Shown: piece by piece, positions 1-9,785 of the stretch | Layout: each line of letters starts with the position of its first letter | Position numbering within the stretch: position 1 is the stretch's first letter | Assembly: GCF_018130065.1 (NCBI RefSeq) | Contig: NZ_JAFCME010000015.1 | Span: 124,001 to 188,000, forward strand | DNA from: Bradyrhizobium sp. AUGA SZCCT0158 | GTDB lineage: Bacteria; Pseudomonadota; Alphaproteobacteria; Rhizobiales; Xanthobacteraceae | DNA length: 64,000 bases | Direction: 5' to 3' | The notes under the pieces: model-generated | Databases searched by the model: none | Told to the model about the DNA's origin: nothing | What the model saw: the letters and a program-made list of their open reading frames with translations, nothing else | Made by a program: the position numbers and the translations under genes

Positions 1-502
1 CCGGCGCGTACATCGCGTCCGCCATGGTGCGTTCGCCGAACAGGAACGGCCCCCCGGACTGGGCAAGGCACTCGCGCCAGATGGTACAGACGCGGTCGAT
101 ATCGGACTGTGCGCGCGACCAGATCTTGAAGTTCGGGAAATGGCCCTTGAGGTTGACCGGCAGTGAGGCCCGCAGCGTGGTGAAGCCGGAATGGATTTCA
201 CCGCAGATCGATCGGCAGTGCGCCCGCCGCACCCGGTCCGCCGGCAGCAGGCCGGCGTCCGGCATCACCTCGTTGAGATATTCGGCGATCGCCAGCGTGT
301 CCCAGACGGTGGCGCCTTCGTGCCGCAGGCACGGCACCAGGATCGACGACGACAGCAGCAGGATTTCGGCCCGCGCCGACGCGTCGTCAGGTGCGGTCAC
401 GACCTCTTCGAAGGGAAGACCTGAGAATTTCGCGAGCAACCAGCCGCGCAGCGACCAGGACGAATAGTTCTTGCTGCTGATGGTCAGTGTCGTTTTCGCC
501 AT
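1..502 (-). CDS. Glutathione S-transferase family protein, partial (C-terminal end outside window)
   Basis: The reverse strand from the ATG at 502 stays open to the window edge, so about 167 N-terminal residues are present. The product starts MAKTTLTISSKNYSSWSLRG and continues with a thioredoxin-like fold pattern: an N-terminal strand, the SSWSLRG glutathione-site helix, a cis-proline segment (SSSILVPCLRHEG) and the following 'WDTLAIAEYLNE' element that binds the gamma-glutamyl moiety. A helical C-terminal GST domain begins near residue 90. It is divergent from phaZ, with a 180 bp shared upstream region. Substrate is unknown; glutathione conjugation or peroxide reduction is inferred from the family only. 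Confidence 0.85.
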   Translation of the reverse strand, partial: MAKTTLTISSKNYSSWSLRGWLLAKFSGLPFEEVVTAPDDASARAEILLLSSSILVPCLRHEGATVWDTLAIAEYLNEVMPDAGLLPADRVRRAHCRSICGEIHSGFTTLRASLPVNLKGHFPNFKIWSRAQSDIDRVCTIWRECLAQSGGPFLFGERTMADAMYAP

Positions 503-684
503 AGGGCCTTCCCTCACGCCTGAACGTCTTCCGCAAGGCTGAGCCGGCCGCACCAGCGCGCCGCCGATAGCTTACGCCGGTCACTTGCGCCGGTCACGTT
601 CCGCAGCAAGCCACGTGCCAGTTTTTCGGGCCGGTTCGCTCCGCTTTGGCTTCGATATTGCATGGCATCATCGGGCAAGGGCGG

Positions 685-1914
685 ATGCGTATGATGTCAT
701 TGATGTACCAAGCTTATCAGAACCATATGGACCTCACGGCGCCGTGGCGGACCGGGGCCGGAGCGGCGCTGAAATACCTCAACCTCGTGCCGCAAGGCGT
801 GTCCGACAAGGCGTTGGGGCGGCTGGCTGCGGCGCTCGAACTGATCTCGCGCACCTCGCTGACCTACACCCGCCCGGCCTACGGCATCGACAAGGTCATG
901 GTCGGCAATCAGGAACTGGAGGTAACCGAGGAAGTCGCCTTTGCCACGCCGTTCGGATCGCTGCTGCGGTTCAAGAAGGAGCACGCGCCGGAGCAACCGA
1001 AGTTGCTGCTGGTGGCGCCGATGTCCGGCCATTTCGCGACGCTGCTGCGCGGCACCGTGAAGACCCTGCTGCAGGACCACGACGTCTACATCACCGACTG
1101 GCACAATCCGCGCGAGATCCCGCTCAACGCCGGCCGCTTCGGCCTCGAGGATTACACCGACCACCTCATCACCTTCCTGGGCAAGATGGGCCCGCGCTCG
1201 CACATGGTGGCGATCTGCCAGCCCTCGGTCTCGGCGCTGGCGGCGGCGGCCGTGATGTCGGAGCAAAATCACCCGGCGCGGCCTGCGACGCTGACGTTGA
1301 TGGCGGGGCCGATCGACACCCGCATCCAGCCGACCAAGGTCAATGACTTCGCCAAGAGCAAACCGATCAAATGGTTCAAGGAGAATTTGATCAACTACGT
1401 GCCCGTTCAATGCAAGGGCGCGTTCCGCCAGGTCTATCCGGGCTTCGTGCAGCTCACAGCGTTCGTCTCGATGAACCTCGAGCGTCACATCAAACAGCAC
1501 ATCGACCTTGCCCAGCATCTGGCCAAAGGCGAGAAGGAGAAGGCGGAAGTCATCAAGACCTTCTACGACGAATATTTCGCCGTGATGGACCTGCCCGCGG
1601 AATTTTACATCGAGACCGTGCGCGACGTGTTTCAGGAGCATCTGCTGCCGCTGGGCAAGCTGATGCATCGCGGCAAGCCGGTGAACCCGGCCGCGATCAA
1701 GCGCATGGGCCTGATGACGGTCGAAGGCGAGAAGGACGACATCTGCTCGATCGGCCAGACGCTGGCCGCCCAAGATCTCTGCACCGGCGTGCGCGCCTAT
1801 CGCCGCGTCCATCACATGCAGGCCGGCGTCGGCCATTACGGCGTGTTCTCCGGCAAACGCTGGAACAACGAGATCTATCCGCTGCTGCGGGATTTTGTTC
1901 ATGTGAACTCGTGA
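685..1914 (+). CDS. phaZ: Intracellular polyhydroxyalkanoate (PHB) depolymerase
   Basis: About 409 residues, the usual length for intracellular PhaZ. The product starts MRMMSLMYQAYQNHMD and carries the family signature ICQPSVSALAA near residue 185, in which the Cys is the predicted nucleophile (thiol instead of the Ser of extracellular depolymerases), and a C-terminal GHYGVFSG with the catalytic His. It hydrolyses stored PHB granules to 3-hydroxybutyrate oligomers or monomers in the cytoplasm. The frame is open further upstream to a TTG at 646, but the ATG at 685 is preceded by an AAGGGCGG ribosome site; the ATGs at 691, 694 and 703 are alternatives. The two phasin genes and scoAB in this window belong to the same storage-carbon theme. 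Confidence 0.92.
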   Translation: MRMMSLMYQAYQNHMDLTAPWRTGAGAALKYLNLVPQGVSDKALGRLAAALELISRTSLTYTRPAYGIDKVMVGNQELEVTEEVAFATPFGSLLRFKKEHAPEQPKLLLVAPMSGHFATLLRGTVKTLLQDHDVYITDWHNPREIPLNAGRFGLEDYTDHLITFLGKMGPRSHMVAICQPSVSALAAAAVMSEQNHPARPATLTLMAGPIDTRIQPTKVNDFAKSKPIKWFKENLINYVPVQCKGAFRQVYPGFVQLTAFVSMNLERHIKQHIDLAQHLAKGEKEKAEVIKTFYDEYFAVMDLPAEFYIETVRDVFQEHLLPLGKLMHRGKPVNPAAIKRMGLMTVEGEKDDICSIGQTLAAQDLCTGVRAYRRVHHMQAGVGHYGVFSGKRWNNEIYPLLRDFVHVNS

Positions 1915-1959
1915 GGGGCAGGCTTTGGCTTGGCGTCGTTGTGAGCCCGGCTGCTCCAC

Positions 1960-2075
1960 GCACCACTGTCATCCCCGCGGATGCGGGGATCCAGTACGCC
2001 GCGGCTTCTCGGTTCTATCATCGGCGCCTCTGGAATACTGGGTCGCCCGGTCAAGGCCGGGCGATGACAACTGAA
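1960..2075. repeat. Intergenic palindromic repeat downstream of phaZ
   Basis: Two imperfect hairpins, TGTCATCCCCGCGG...GCGGGGATCCAG and CTGGGTCGCCCGGTCAAGGCC...GGGCGATGACA, have ends that are complementary to each other, so the whole segment can fold as one bulged hairpin. It belongs to the REP-like family seen in most intergenic gaps here. It may protect or terminate the phaZ transcript. Confidence 0.7.
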
Positions 2076-2092
2076 TATGTGGCCGCATTCTC

Positions 2093-2600
2093 GCGACGCA
2101 TTGCGCCCGAGGCTTGCCAGAAACTTCCCGCCCTCCATACAAAGGGCGCAGGGAAGACCGGGTGCGCGCTGCACCCGCGGTCTCGTGTGCGGTTTGCACT
2201 AAGTAGGCTGCACACGAGCATACAGGGCAGCGGTGAACACCCGGCCTTCCCTGCGCAATGGCTTTACGGCTTATGCCGTGATCTCCCCGGAGACGAGTTC
2301 TTGGTTGACTCCGTCACCGCCGGTTCAGCTCACGCCTAGCCGACGGCTTGACGCCAGCAACGGGCGCCAGGACCACACGGTTTTGCCGTACGCTTAATCC
2401 ACGCCGTCGTCTCAGCGCAAACAAGCGTCCACCGCAACCCGTCCAACGTCCGTGACGACGGCCGACGCCCTCTGAGTGGGACGGGATGGCAAAACATATG
2501 CACCTGATTTGCCTTCCGGTAAACAGAAATATTATTTTATTTTGGGGCTTGACATGATTTCTGTAAAACAGAACTGCTTTGCCCCGGCTTCGCCAAGGCT
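2093..2600. repeat. Probable dispersed non-coding repetitive element
   Basis: About 500 bp with no convincing gene: short frames exist on both strands but none has a ribosome site or family motif. The text (TTGCCAGAAACTTCCCGCCC..., ...GGACGGGATGGCAAA) resembles, from memory, a repeat that is often mis-annotated as small hypothetical proteins in Bradyrhizobiaceae genomes. Its right end carries an AT-rich patch with the inverted pair ACAGAAAT (2523-2530) and ATTTCTGT (2557-2564) around a TTGACA at 2549-2554, which could be a promoter-operator. Identity as a repeat needs a genome-wide self-comparison. Confidence 0.4.
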
Positions 2601-3152
2601 ACGCCGGGCGCGGCCGTCGGGTTGATTTGTCGCGCCTTGGCTTGCAGATTGCTATTGCGCGCGCCGCGACGCAGTTCTCAAGGCGCAGGCAGATTGCGGG
2701 GTGAACCCATAAGTTCAAGCGATCACCCGGCGTCGGCTTTACCCTGGACTACGGACGCAATTCAGGCGTGGCGTGAGGTCCGGACGCGCCCGAGCTTGAG
2801 CTTGGGTAAGGGCGCTCAACAATTGCCACTGCCGGTTTGAAGTGCCGGGCTTTTCCTGACTCCACAGAATTTTGGGAAGATCTTCTTGCCGGGGCGCTTT
2901 TCATCCCGAACGAATTTGAACTTGACCGGCGAGGGTCGCGCGAATGCGGCCCTTTTGATGCACAATCACAAGGGGGTGGTTAACAGCGTTGTTAATCGCC
3001 CCTCTCGCTGTTTGACTCACACCCAACTGAGGCGGCCCCGACCCCCAATATCAGCGCATGAGCGATTGAAAATATTCCGGTCCCAAGAAAGAGGCCGCCA
3101 ACATGAGACGGCCCTGCGCTTTGGTCAGAGCCTTCTGGCGAGGCGCGGCAAA
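2601..3152. other. Gap without a supportable gene
   Basis: Frames here are short and lack ribosome sites or recognisable motifs. The one structured element is TTAACA-GCGT-TGTTAA at 2980-2995, a perfect inverted repeat with a 4 bp spacer that could be a regulator site, although no clear gene starts next to it. Confidence 0.4.
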
Positions 3153-3356
3153 TCAATCCTTGTCTTGCGCGTACTTCTCCAAAACCAGCCGATTATACTC
3201 ATCTCTCACAGCTCTCCGTGAGATATGCCCTTTTCGGTCCTTGGCAATCTTCAGAAGATCAGGATCAGTCGGTGCCTGTGATTTCCTTCTGAATCTGGCA
3301 AAGAGCCGACTGGTAGGCCCCGAGGCTCTTCTAAACAGCCGGTCAAACCATCCCAT
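3153..3356 (-). CDS. Small hypothetical protein (67 aa)
   Basis: A short reverse-strand frame starting MGWFDRLFRRASGPTSRLF, with the ATG at 3356 preceded by GGTGAGGACACA, a good ribosome site; the frame is also open from an ATG at 3374. The product is basic in its first half and acidic to mixed in its second half (DPDLLKIAKDRKGHISRRAVRDEYN), with no signal peptide or membrane segment. I do not recognise a family. The ribosome site is the main reason to list it. It lies tail-on about 200 bp upstream of nothing obvious and may be a spurious call. Confidence 0.4.
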   Translation of the reverse strand: MGWFDRLFRRASGPTSRLFARFRRKSQAPTDPDLLKIAKDRKGHISRRAVRDEYNRLVLEKYAQDKD

Positions 3357-3574
3357 TGTGTCCTCACCGGTCATACTGCGAATTACGACACCCTATCATC
3401 ATGAACTTAGGACACTAGGGTCAAGTACGGACAGTACCCTTCCAGCCCTATGCAGCTGAAAACGCAGGTCGAACTCAATATCGTATGACCGTTCAGGGAA
3501 GCTGACATCGGCTATCCCGTCGACCCCTTTCGCCAAGGGCCAATTGCCGACGTTCCATCCGCGCCAGGCTCGCT

Positions 3575-4945
3575 TTACAGGTGGCCAGCCACGCCCAGTT
3601 GATAGTTCACATCTAGCGCAGCACGCTTTTTGTGTGGAGAATCAGGATTCCAACCAACAATGGCGAACATAACGAAGAAGCCCACAATGTACGCTACCGC
3701 GACATACCAGCCGTGGCGCAGCCACAAGCCGACCGACTTGGCCTCCGGATACATATTGGAGATCGCGACGCCCGCAGACGAGCCGAACCAGATCATCGAA
3801 CCGCCGAAGCCTACGGCATATGCAAGGAAACCCCAGTCGTAGCCGCCCTGCTTGAGTGCGAGCGCCGTCAGCGGAATGTTGTCGAACACGGAAGACAGGA
3901 AGCCGAGCCCCAGCGCCGTTTGCCACGAGGCGACAGGCAATTCCTCGACCGGCATAAAGGACGCGTTAGTGACAAGGGCCAGGAGGAAGACCGTTCCCTT
4001 GAACGTTTCCGGCATGATCGCCCAATCCGGCCGACGCAGCGGCGCGGCCGCGAGAATGACGATCCATACCGCAAGTCCGATCACGGGGATAACATCGAGC
4101 ACCGCCGGAAACTTCAGGTTGGCGATGACGTTGGCCAAAACAGCGCTGGTCAGGATTGCACCGACAACGCCCGCATAAGTCCAATCGATGTGCAGGCGAC
4201 GCTGCGTATCCTTCTCTATTGGGGAATGGCGGTGTTGTGCCAGCGAAGCCGGTATCCCGTAGATCAGGAAGCCGGCGACGGCTGCGACGTAGGCTTCGAC
4301 GACGCGCAGCGGGCTGATGCCGTCGATCCACATCATGGTGGTGGTGGTATCACCGACCACGCTGCCGGCGCCGCCGGCATTGGCGGCCGCAACGATGGCG
4401 GCAAGGTAACCGATATGTAGTTTGCCCTTGAACAAGTGCCGCGCCATCGTGCCGCCGATCATGGCCGCGGCAATATTGTCGAGGAAGCCCGACATCACGA
4501 ATACAGTAGCAAGCAGAACCAGGCAGCCGCTCCAACCGTTTGGCAGCAACGCCGGCATCGCGTCGGGGATTCGACTGTTCTCGAAATGCCGCGACAGGAT
4601 GGCGAAACCCATCAGCAGCAAAAACAGATTGGCGAGAACAACCCATTCGTGGTGGAGCTGGAGCATCAGGCCGGTCAGGCTCTCGCCTTGCCGGAAGCCG
4701 GTAAACAGGAGCTTGTAAAGTGTGACGGCCACGAGCCCGGTCAACGCCACCTCAAGCGTCTTGTGGTGGAACACCGCTACACCCAGCAGTGTCAGGCCGA
4801 ACAGAATGAAATCAACCGGAATGCCGAACAGGAAGACGGGCTGAGCCGAATACGGGCCAGTTGTGGATGCTGCCGCGACGGGATTTGCGATCAGGACGGC
4901 TGGGAGAGCCACCGCGGCTGCAACAAGCAGCAGGGGCACATTCAT
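3575..4945 (-). CDS. NhaD/ArsB-superfamily ion antiporter (probable Na+/H+ antiporter)
   Basis: A polytopic membrane protein of about 456 residues with roughly 12 hydrophobic segments. Two halves each carry a charged 'DN' motif in a membrane segment, SGFLDNIAAAMIGG and SSVFDNIPLTALAL, and there is a loop GDTTTTMMWIDG. This paired architecture is that of the ion transporter (IT) superfamily, closest by feel to NhaD-type sodium/proton antiporters. The start at 4945 gives MNVPLLLVAAAVALPAVL, a plausible signal or first membrane segment; a GTG at 5014 would add 23 non-hydrophobic residues. It sits alone, with no operon partner. Ion specificity cannot be decided from sequence; citrate/SLC13-type transport is an alternative. 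Confidence 0.75.
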   Translation of the reverse strand: MNVPLLLVAAAVALPAVLIANPVAAASTTGPYSAQPVFLFGIPVDFILFGLTLLGVAVFHHKTLEVALTGLVAVTLYKLLFTGFRQGESLTGLMLQLHHEWVVLANLFLLLMGFAILSRHFENSRIPDAMPALLPNGWSGCLVLLATVFVMSGFLDNIAAAMIGGTMARHLFKGKLHIGYLAAIVAAANAGGAGSVVGDTTTTMMWIDGISPLRVVEAYVAAVAGFLIYGIPASLAQHRHSPIEKDTQRRLHIDWTYAGVVGAILTSAVLANVIANLKFPAVLDVIPVIGLAVWIVILAAAPLRRPDWAIMPETFKGTVFLLALVTNASFMPVEELPVASWQTALGLGFLSSVFDNIPLTALALKQGGYDWGFLAYAVGFGGSMIWFGSSAGVAISNMYPEAKSVGLWLRHGWYVAVAYIVGFFVMFAIVGWNPDSPHKKRAALDVNYQLGVAGHL

Positions 4946-5322
4946 GGCCTGCCCGGTGAGGGATTGGGCACGGAGGATTTCTTGGGCTGAACGTCGGGGA
5001 TGCATTGGGCGCACGCTTTCCGCGTGGCGGCCCGACCATCGCTTGACCTGTCACTGCCACATGCAGCGAGCACCCGAGTGCCGTTCTACACGCCAACCGA
5101 AAGAAAGCAATGTGTGCTGGAGGCTGATGTCCGCTCTGAGTCATTCGGCGGAAGCTGACGTCCGGGTCGGCGACTTCCGATCTTCCCCTAACAACGGACT
5201 TCACTCGTCAGATCGGCTAGTTCTGAAAAGTGCCCAAAAGCAGACATCACGATCTTTGCCGGATTCCTGCTTTGCTCCCAAGATCGGTTCGAGGCGATGA
5301 CGGAGGCGTTTTCCGTTGGGTG
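4946..5322. other. Gap without a supportable gene
   Basis: About 375 bp between two leftward genes. Apart from a possible GTG start extension of the antiporter up to 5014, I see no ribosome site, coding motif or strong terminator. The text is typical of eroded intergenic sequence. Confidence 0.4.
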
Positions 5323-5994
5323 CTAGCTTGCGCCCGAGCCGGGTGCCGGACTGAGCGGAGCGCCCCCTACCGAAAAGGGGCCGACAGGCCTGGAAAGTGG
5401 CGGAGGGGTCGGAGGAAGAACCGGAGGGAGTACTTTTCTCGACGCCTGGATGACCCGCGTGCGAGGATTTGGACGTGGGATGCTGGAAGTCGTCAACGGT
5501 GCGATGCTGGAAGTCGTCAGCGGTGGCGCCTGATTCTGCAGGGAGCTCACCTGCGCCGTCAGCAGGGAGAGTTGACGGGTTATTCTTTTCAAATCCGCCT
5601 GTTGGGCTGCGGAGCTCTGGATCAGCGACATCAACACATCGGCGTTTTGCTCCTGCGACGTCTGAATGTCCCGCAGTCCCGCCCTGACAACCGGATCCGG
5701 TACGAGGACCGGAGCCGGGACAGGCGGAGGAGATGCAGCGACGCGATTGTAATTTGGCGGGGAGAAGCGGCTGAAGTCCGGCAAGGACAACCGATCGACG
5801 CTCGGCAAAGAGAACTGATTGAAAACCGGCAGTGAGAAGCCGCCGAAACTCGGCAAGGAATTGGCGGTGGCGGCACCAATGACGGCCATGGCAGCCAGCG
5901 AGACAGCTAACACCGGCACCGGGCTTGAGGCCACCCGCGGTGCCCCCTCGGGCTGTTTGTCTCCTTGCGTTTCCCTGCCGGGTGCTTCGGTCAC
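5323..5994 (-). CDS. Hypothetical membrane-anchored protein with FSLP repeats and a coiled-coil segment
   Basis: 223 residues from a GTG at 5994 (AGGGAA lies about 6 bp upstream). It has a short polar N-terminus, one membrane helix (PVPVLAVSLAAMAVIGAA, about residues 26-45), then a periodic stretch of short units of the type F-S-L-P-x-F/V-x-x (residues 48-80), a Pro/Val-rich linker, a glutamine-rich helical stretch (about 105-155) able to form a coiled coil, and a Pro/Ser/Thr-rich tail. The predicted topology places most of it in the periplasm. No known domain recognised. Composition matches its neighbours, so it looks native to this genome. Function unknown. Confidence 0.65.
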   Translation of the reverse strand: MTEAPGRETQGDKQPEGAPRVASSPVPVLAVSLAAMAVIGAATANSLPSFGGFSLPVFNQFSLPSVDRLSLPDFSRFSPPNYNRVAASPPPVPAPVLVPDPVVRAGLRDIQTSQEQNADVLMSLIQSSAAQQADLKRITRQLSLLTAQVSSLQNQAPPLTTSSIAPLTTSSIPRPNPRTRVIQASRKVLPPVLPPTPPPLSRPVGPFSVGGAPLSPAPGSGAS

Positions 5995-6214
5995 CTGCGT
6001 TCCCTACGTCTCAGCCCATCGCCGGTCAGCAAAACAAAAGAGCCATCGCGGTGACAAACCAGCAATGGCTCGCGCGCGCTTGCCCACCTGAATTCGGCTC
6101 AAATCATGGGCTCGTATGGTTAATGTTCAGTTATTCCAGAGACCAGCCGGCATCGCTGCCCGTCCGAGCCAGGTCGCAAGCGTCATCGTGAACAGGCTTG
6201 TGGTCCTGCCGTCG

Positions 6215-8149
6215 TCAGTTCGGCTTCGTGGCACCTTCTGCCGCCGCCGGCGCCGCCGGCCTTGGGCCGCCGCCGGTGATCCGCTCGATCACCGAGCGAA
6301 CGGCGTCGCGGGTCTTGCGATCCTTTACCGCATCCAGCAGCGGGGCGGCACCCGGCGAGCGGCGGATCAGGCTTTCGGGATCGGGAAACACCAATGGATC
6401 GTCCCAGGGTCCCTGCACCACGAACGGCAGGTCGAAGCCGGGCGGCGCGTTGGGTGCAGACGTCAGACTGGCGACGCCCTTCAGATCGTATTCGCGCGCC
6501 GGCACCGAGGCCGTGCCGGTCAGCGTGAGCCGCGTCGTGGGACCCTCGACGCGGACGTCTTCGGCGGTCGCGATGCCGTCGTTGAATTTTACCTCCACGT
6601 TGAGCGTATCGAAGGGCGTCGAGCCGTTGCGGAAATTGCCGCTGCCGGACAGCGGCCGCCGCTCCAGCCGCTTCAACAGCTGTTCGACATTGAAGCCGGA
6701 GATCGCGCCGTCACGGCCGTTCAGGGTCGCGGTGCCGTCGAGCGAGGTGACGAGCCCGAACGGGCTGGAGCCCGAGGCCACCAGCGAGACATTGAGATTG
6801 CCGCGGCCGGAGAGTTTGTTGATGCCGAACAATTCGGATGCGCAGGCGTGCAGGTCGACATCGGTGAACTGGAACTGGGCCTTGACGTCGGCCACCGCGT
6901 CCGAGCGCGCGACACCGAACGTGCCCTTGGCGATGCCGCCATACATCTGCGCCTCGGCGACCGAGAGCGCGAGCGCGCCGCCGCGCAGATTGGCGCCGAA
7001 GGCGGTGCGGCCGAGCTTGGTCGAACCGACCGTCACCCTGGCGGCCGACAGCCGCATGTCGAGATCGGTGGTCGACAAAGAGTTCAGGTCGAACAATTGC
7101 CGATTCCAGTCGCGCGCGCCGCTCGCCAGCAGGCGGAAGGTCGAGATGTAGGGCGTGAAATCCAGCGCCCCGGCGGCCAGCGTCGCCTGCAGCGTCTGTC
7201 GGCCGTTATTGGCGAAGGTCATCACGCCTTCGGCGACGTTGCCGTCGAGTTCGACATTCACATTGGTCAGCGCAACGGAAGCGCCGACGACATTGGCGCG
7301 GGCCTTCAGCGCGAAGCGGCCGAAGCCGCCGCCGGGCGGCGTCTGTCCCATCCAGCGCAACGCGTTGCGCAGGGACGGGCTGTCGATCGTCACCGTGCCT
7401 TCCATCATCAGGCTGGTGCGGTTGGCGAGTGCGCCATCGAATGCCAGTTTCAGCGGTGCGCTGACCAGCCGCGCCTTCACGCCGGAGCGATCTCCCGACA
7501 GCAGCGCGAGGAAATCGCTGGCGCTGACCGAGCCGTCGACGCGCTCGCCGCGCCAATCGAACTGTCCGGTGGCGGCGAACGAACGCGAGATCGACGGCCA
7601 GGCCAGCGACAGGTCGATATCGCTTAGCGCCTCGGAGGCCTGGCTGGTGGCGTCTTCATAGTTGAGCACGCCGTCCTGGATCCGGATCTCGGAGAACGAC
7701 ACCTGATTCTCGGCGCCCGGCTTCATGGCGCGCGCGATGGTCTCGACGAACGGCGTCCAGTTGCTCTCGCCATGGCCGTTCCTGACGACGCGGATATGCG
7801 GCCGCAGCATCATGACGTCGGCGATCTCGAACCGCCGCAGCAACAGCGGCAGCAAGCGCAGATTGGCCGTCAGCACGTCGACCTGCAGCGCCGGGTCGAC
7901 GGTGGCACCGCCCTTCAGCCTGACATTGTGAAACGAGACATAGCTGCCGGGAAATACCGAGACGTCGATCGCACCCGAGACGACCAGATCGAGCCCGGTG
8001 ACGGCGCGAATCTGCGCTTCGACCGCCTGGCGCAACGCGTCCCGGTTGAGGAACCAGGAGGTCCCGATCAGGCCAATCAAAGCCAAGCCGAGAAACGCCG
8101 CAATCGGCATCCCCAGGCGCTTCATTCCTTGGGCCATCGTCAAAGACAT
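6215..8149 (-). CDS. AsmA family protein
   Basis: About 645 residues. The start at 8149 gives MSLTMAQGMKRLGMPIAAFLGLALIG, one N-terminal membrane helix; a GTG at 8224 would add 25 charged residues. The remainder alternates short beta-strand-like segments typical of AsmA (VFPGSYVSFHNVRLKGGATV, VDVLTANLRLLPLLLRRFEI, the C-terminal LTLTGTASVPAREYDLKGV). AsmA-like proteins are inner-membrane anchored with a long periplasmic beta-structure and are thought to bridge lipids to the outer membrane. The C-terminal AsmA domain (about 430-600) is the clearest part. It is monocistronic and divergent from scoA. Confidence 0.85.
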   Translation of the reverse strand: MSLTMAQGMKRLGMPIAAFLGLALIGLIGTSWFLNRDALRQAVEAQIRAVTGLDLVVSGAIDVSVFPGSYVSFHNVRLKGGATVDPALQVDVLTANLRLLPLLLRRFEIADVMMLRPHIRVVRNGHGESNWTPFVETIARAMKPGAENQVSFSEIRIQDGVLNYEDATSQASEALSDIDLSLAWPSISRSFAATGQFDWRGERVDGSVSASDFLALLSGDRSGVKARLVSAPLKLAFDGALANRTSLMMEGTVTIDSPSLRNALRWMGQTPPGGGFGRFALKARANVVGASVALTNVNVELDGNVAEGVMTFANNGRQTLQATLAAGALDFTPYISTFRLLASGARDWNRQLFDLNSLSTTDLDMRLSAARVTVGSTKLGRTAFGANLRGGALALSVAEAQMYGGIAKGTFGVARSDAVADVKAQFQFTDVDLHACASELFGINKLSGRGNLNVSLVASGSSPFGLVTSLDGTATLNGRDGAISGFNVEQLLKRLERRPLSGSGNFRNGSTPFDTLNVEVKFNDGIATAEDVRVEGPTTRLTLTGTASVPAREYDLKGVASLTSAPNAPPGFDLPFVVQGPWDDPLVFPDPESLIRRSPGAAPLLDAVKDRKTRDAVRSVIERITGGGPRPAAPAAAEGATKPN

Positions 8150-8304
8150 ATCCAGGTCGGGTTGAGGTCGAGGGTTTGGTTGTCCGGGGCGGCCGCGCCT
8201 AGCTTTCAGCCCTTGCCAACCCACACAACCTGAAGGGTTTTCTTGACGCTTTCAAGGCCATCCTGGCGTTGTGAACCGCCGCCGGTGGTCCAAAAGCGCG
8301 CGCA

Positions 8305-8334
8305 TTGACGCAGTGCGAAGATTTCGCCTAATAA
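8305..8334 (+). promoter_or_regulatory. Probable sigma-70 promoter of scoAB
   Basis: TTGACG at 8305-8310, an 18 bp spacer, and TAATAA at 8329-8334, ending about 52 bp upstream of the scoA ATG. The spacing and hexamers fit a housekeeping promoter. Inferred from sequence alone. Confidence 0.5.
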
Positions 8335-8386
8335 TCCTTAAGATTATGCCGGCCTTGAGCCGTTTCCTCCATCAGGTCAGACATCC

Positions 8387-9094
8387 ATGAACAAGGTTTA
8401 CCCCGACGCCAAATCGGCACTCGATGGCGTTCTCAAGGACGGCATGATGATCATGTCGGGTGGTTTCGGTCTTTGCGGCATCGCCGAGACCCTGTCGGAC
8501 GCGATCCGCGAATCCGGCGTGAAGGGCCTCACCGTCATCTCCAACAATGCCGGCGTCGACGGCATCGGGCTGAGCCGGCTGCTGGAGACGCGGCAGATCA
8601 AGAAGATGATCTCGTCCTATGTCGGCGAGAACAAGCTGTTCGCCCAGCAATACCTCGCCGGCGAACTGGAACTCGAATTCAATCCGCAGGGCACGCTGGC
8701 CGAGCGCATCCGCGCCGGCGGCGCCGGTATCCCGGCCTTCTTCACCAAGACCGGCGTCGGCACCCTGATCGCCGAAGGCAAGGAAGTGAAGGAATTCGAC
8801 GGCGAGAAATACATCATGGAGCGCGGGCTGTTCGCCGACCTCGCCATCGTCCACGCCTGGAAGGGCGATACCGCCGGGAACCTGGTCTATCGCAAGACCG
8901 CCCGCAATTTTAACCCGATGATGGCGACCGCTGCCAAGATCACCATCGCCGAGGTCGAGCATCTGGTGCCCGCCGGCGAGATCGACCCCGACCACATCCA
9001 CACGCCCGGCATTTTCGTCAAACGCATCATCGACGTCGGCACCGGCAAGAAGCGGATCGAGTTCCGCAACACCCGTCCGCGCCCCGCAGCGTAA
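8387..9094 (+). CDS. scoA: 3-oxoacid CoA-transferase subunit A
   Basis: 235 residues, full length for the alpha subunit. It shows the glycine-rich start MSGGFGLCG of the CoA-transferase I family and the motif [15 protein letters not shown], followed by the conserved [19 protein letters not shown]. With scoB it moves CoA from succinyl-CoA to acetoacetate (or a related 3-oxoacid), the entry step for ketone-body and PHB-derived carbon. The gap to scoB is 20 bp, so they are one operon. The presence of phaZ and phasins nearby fits a role downstream of PHB breakdown. Confidence 0.95.
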   Translation: MNKVYPDAKSALDGVLKDGMMIMSGGFGLCGIAETLSDAIRESGVKGLTVISNNAGVDGIGLSRLLETRQIKKMISSYVGENKLFAQQYLAGELELEFNPQGTLAERIRAGGAGIPAFFTKTGVGTLIAEGKEVKEFDGEKYIMERGLFADLAIVHAWKGDTAGNLVYRKTARNFNPMMATAAKITIAEVEHLVPAGEIDPDHIHTPGIFVKRIIDVGTGKKRIEFRNTRPRPAA

Positions 9095-9114
9095 CTCAAC
9101 AGGAAGCAGACACC

Positions 9115-9765
9115 ATGGCCTGGACCCGTGAACAGATGGCCGCTCGTGCCGCCAAAGAGTTGCGCGACGGTTATTACGTCAATCTCGGCATCGGCATTCC
9201 GACGCTGGTCTCGAACTATATCCCCGACGGCATCGACGTCAGCCTGCAGAGCGAGAACGGCATGCTCGGCATGGGCCCGTTCCCCTATGAGGGCGAGGAA
9301 GACGCCGATCTCATCAACGCCGGCAAGCAGACGGTGAGCGAACTGCCGTCGACCAGCTATTTCTCGTCAGCCGAGTCCTTCGGCATGGTGCGCGGCGGGC
9401 ATATCGACCTGTCGATCCTCGGCGCAATGCAGGTGGCGCAGAACGGCGACCTCGCCAACTGGATGATCCCCGGCAAGATGGTCAAGGGCATGGGCGGCGC
9501 GATGGACCTCGTCGCCGGCGTCAAGCGCGTCGTCGTTGTCATGGAGCATTCCGCCAAGGACGGCCCGAAACTCCTGAAGACCTGCAACCTGCCGCTGACC
9601 GGCGAGAAGGTCGTCGACATGGTGGTGACGGATCTGGCTGTGTTCACCATCGACAAGCACGGCAAGGACGGCATGGCGCTGATCGAACTCGCCGACGGCG
9701 TCACGCTGGACGAGGTCAAGGCCAAGACCGAAGCCGAATTCCGCGTCGCGCTGAAGAACGCGTAA
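9115..9765 (+). CDS. scoB: 3-oxoacid CoA-transferase subunit B
   Basis: 216 residues, normal for the beta subunit. The catalytic glutamate lies in [12 protein letters not shown], whose Glu forms the thioester with CoA; the [13 protein letters not shown] segment near the N-terminus and the [19 protein letters not shown] core are also typical. Its ribosome site is AGGAAGCAGACACC ahead of the ATG. It forms the heteromeric enzyme with scoA, directly upstream. The operon is followed by a palindromic repeat rather than a clear poly-T terminator. Confidence 0.95.
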   Translation: MAWTREQMAARAAKELRDGYYVNLGIGIPTLVSNYIPDGIDVSLQSENGMLGMGPFPYEGEEDADLINAGKQTVSELPSTSYFSSAESFGMVRGGHIDLSILGAMQVAQNGDLANWMIPGKMVKGMGGAMDLVAGVKRVVVVMEHSAKDGPKLLKTCNLPLTGEKVVDMVVTDLAVFTIDKHGKDGMALIELADGVTLDEVKAKTEAEFRVALKNA

Positions 9766-9785
9766 GGCGCGACTCGCGGTTTATC

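Noticed and set aside
697-1959. Long reverse-strand frame opposite phaZ
   Set aside because: It is the complement of a well-supported gene in a high-GC frame; it has no motif or ribosome site.
2093-2900. Small proteins in the 2.1-2.9 kb gap
   Set aside because: No ribosome sites or motifs; the segment looks like dispersed repeat sequence.
6116-7627. Long + strand frame opposite the AsmA gene
   Set aside because: Arg/Gly-rich translation with no family pattern; shadow of the AsmA coding strand.
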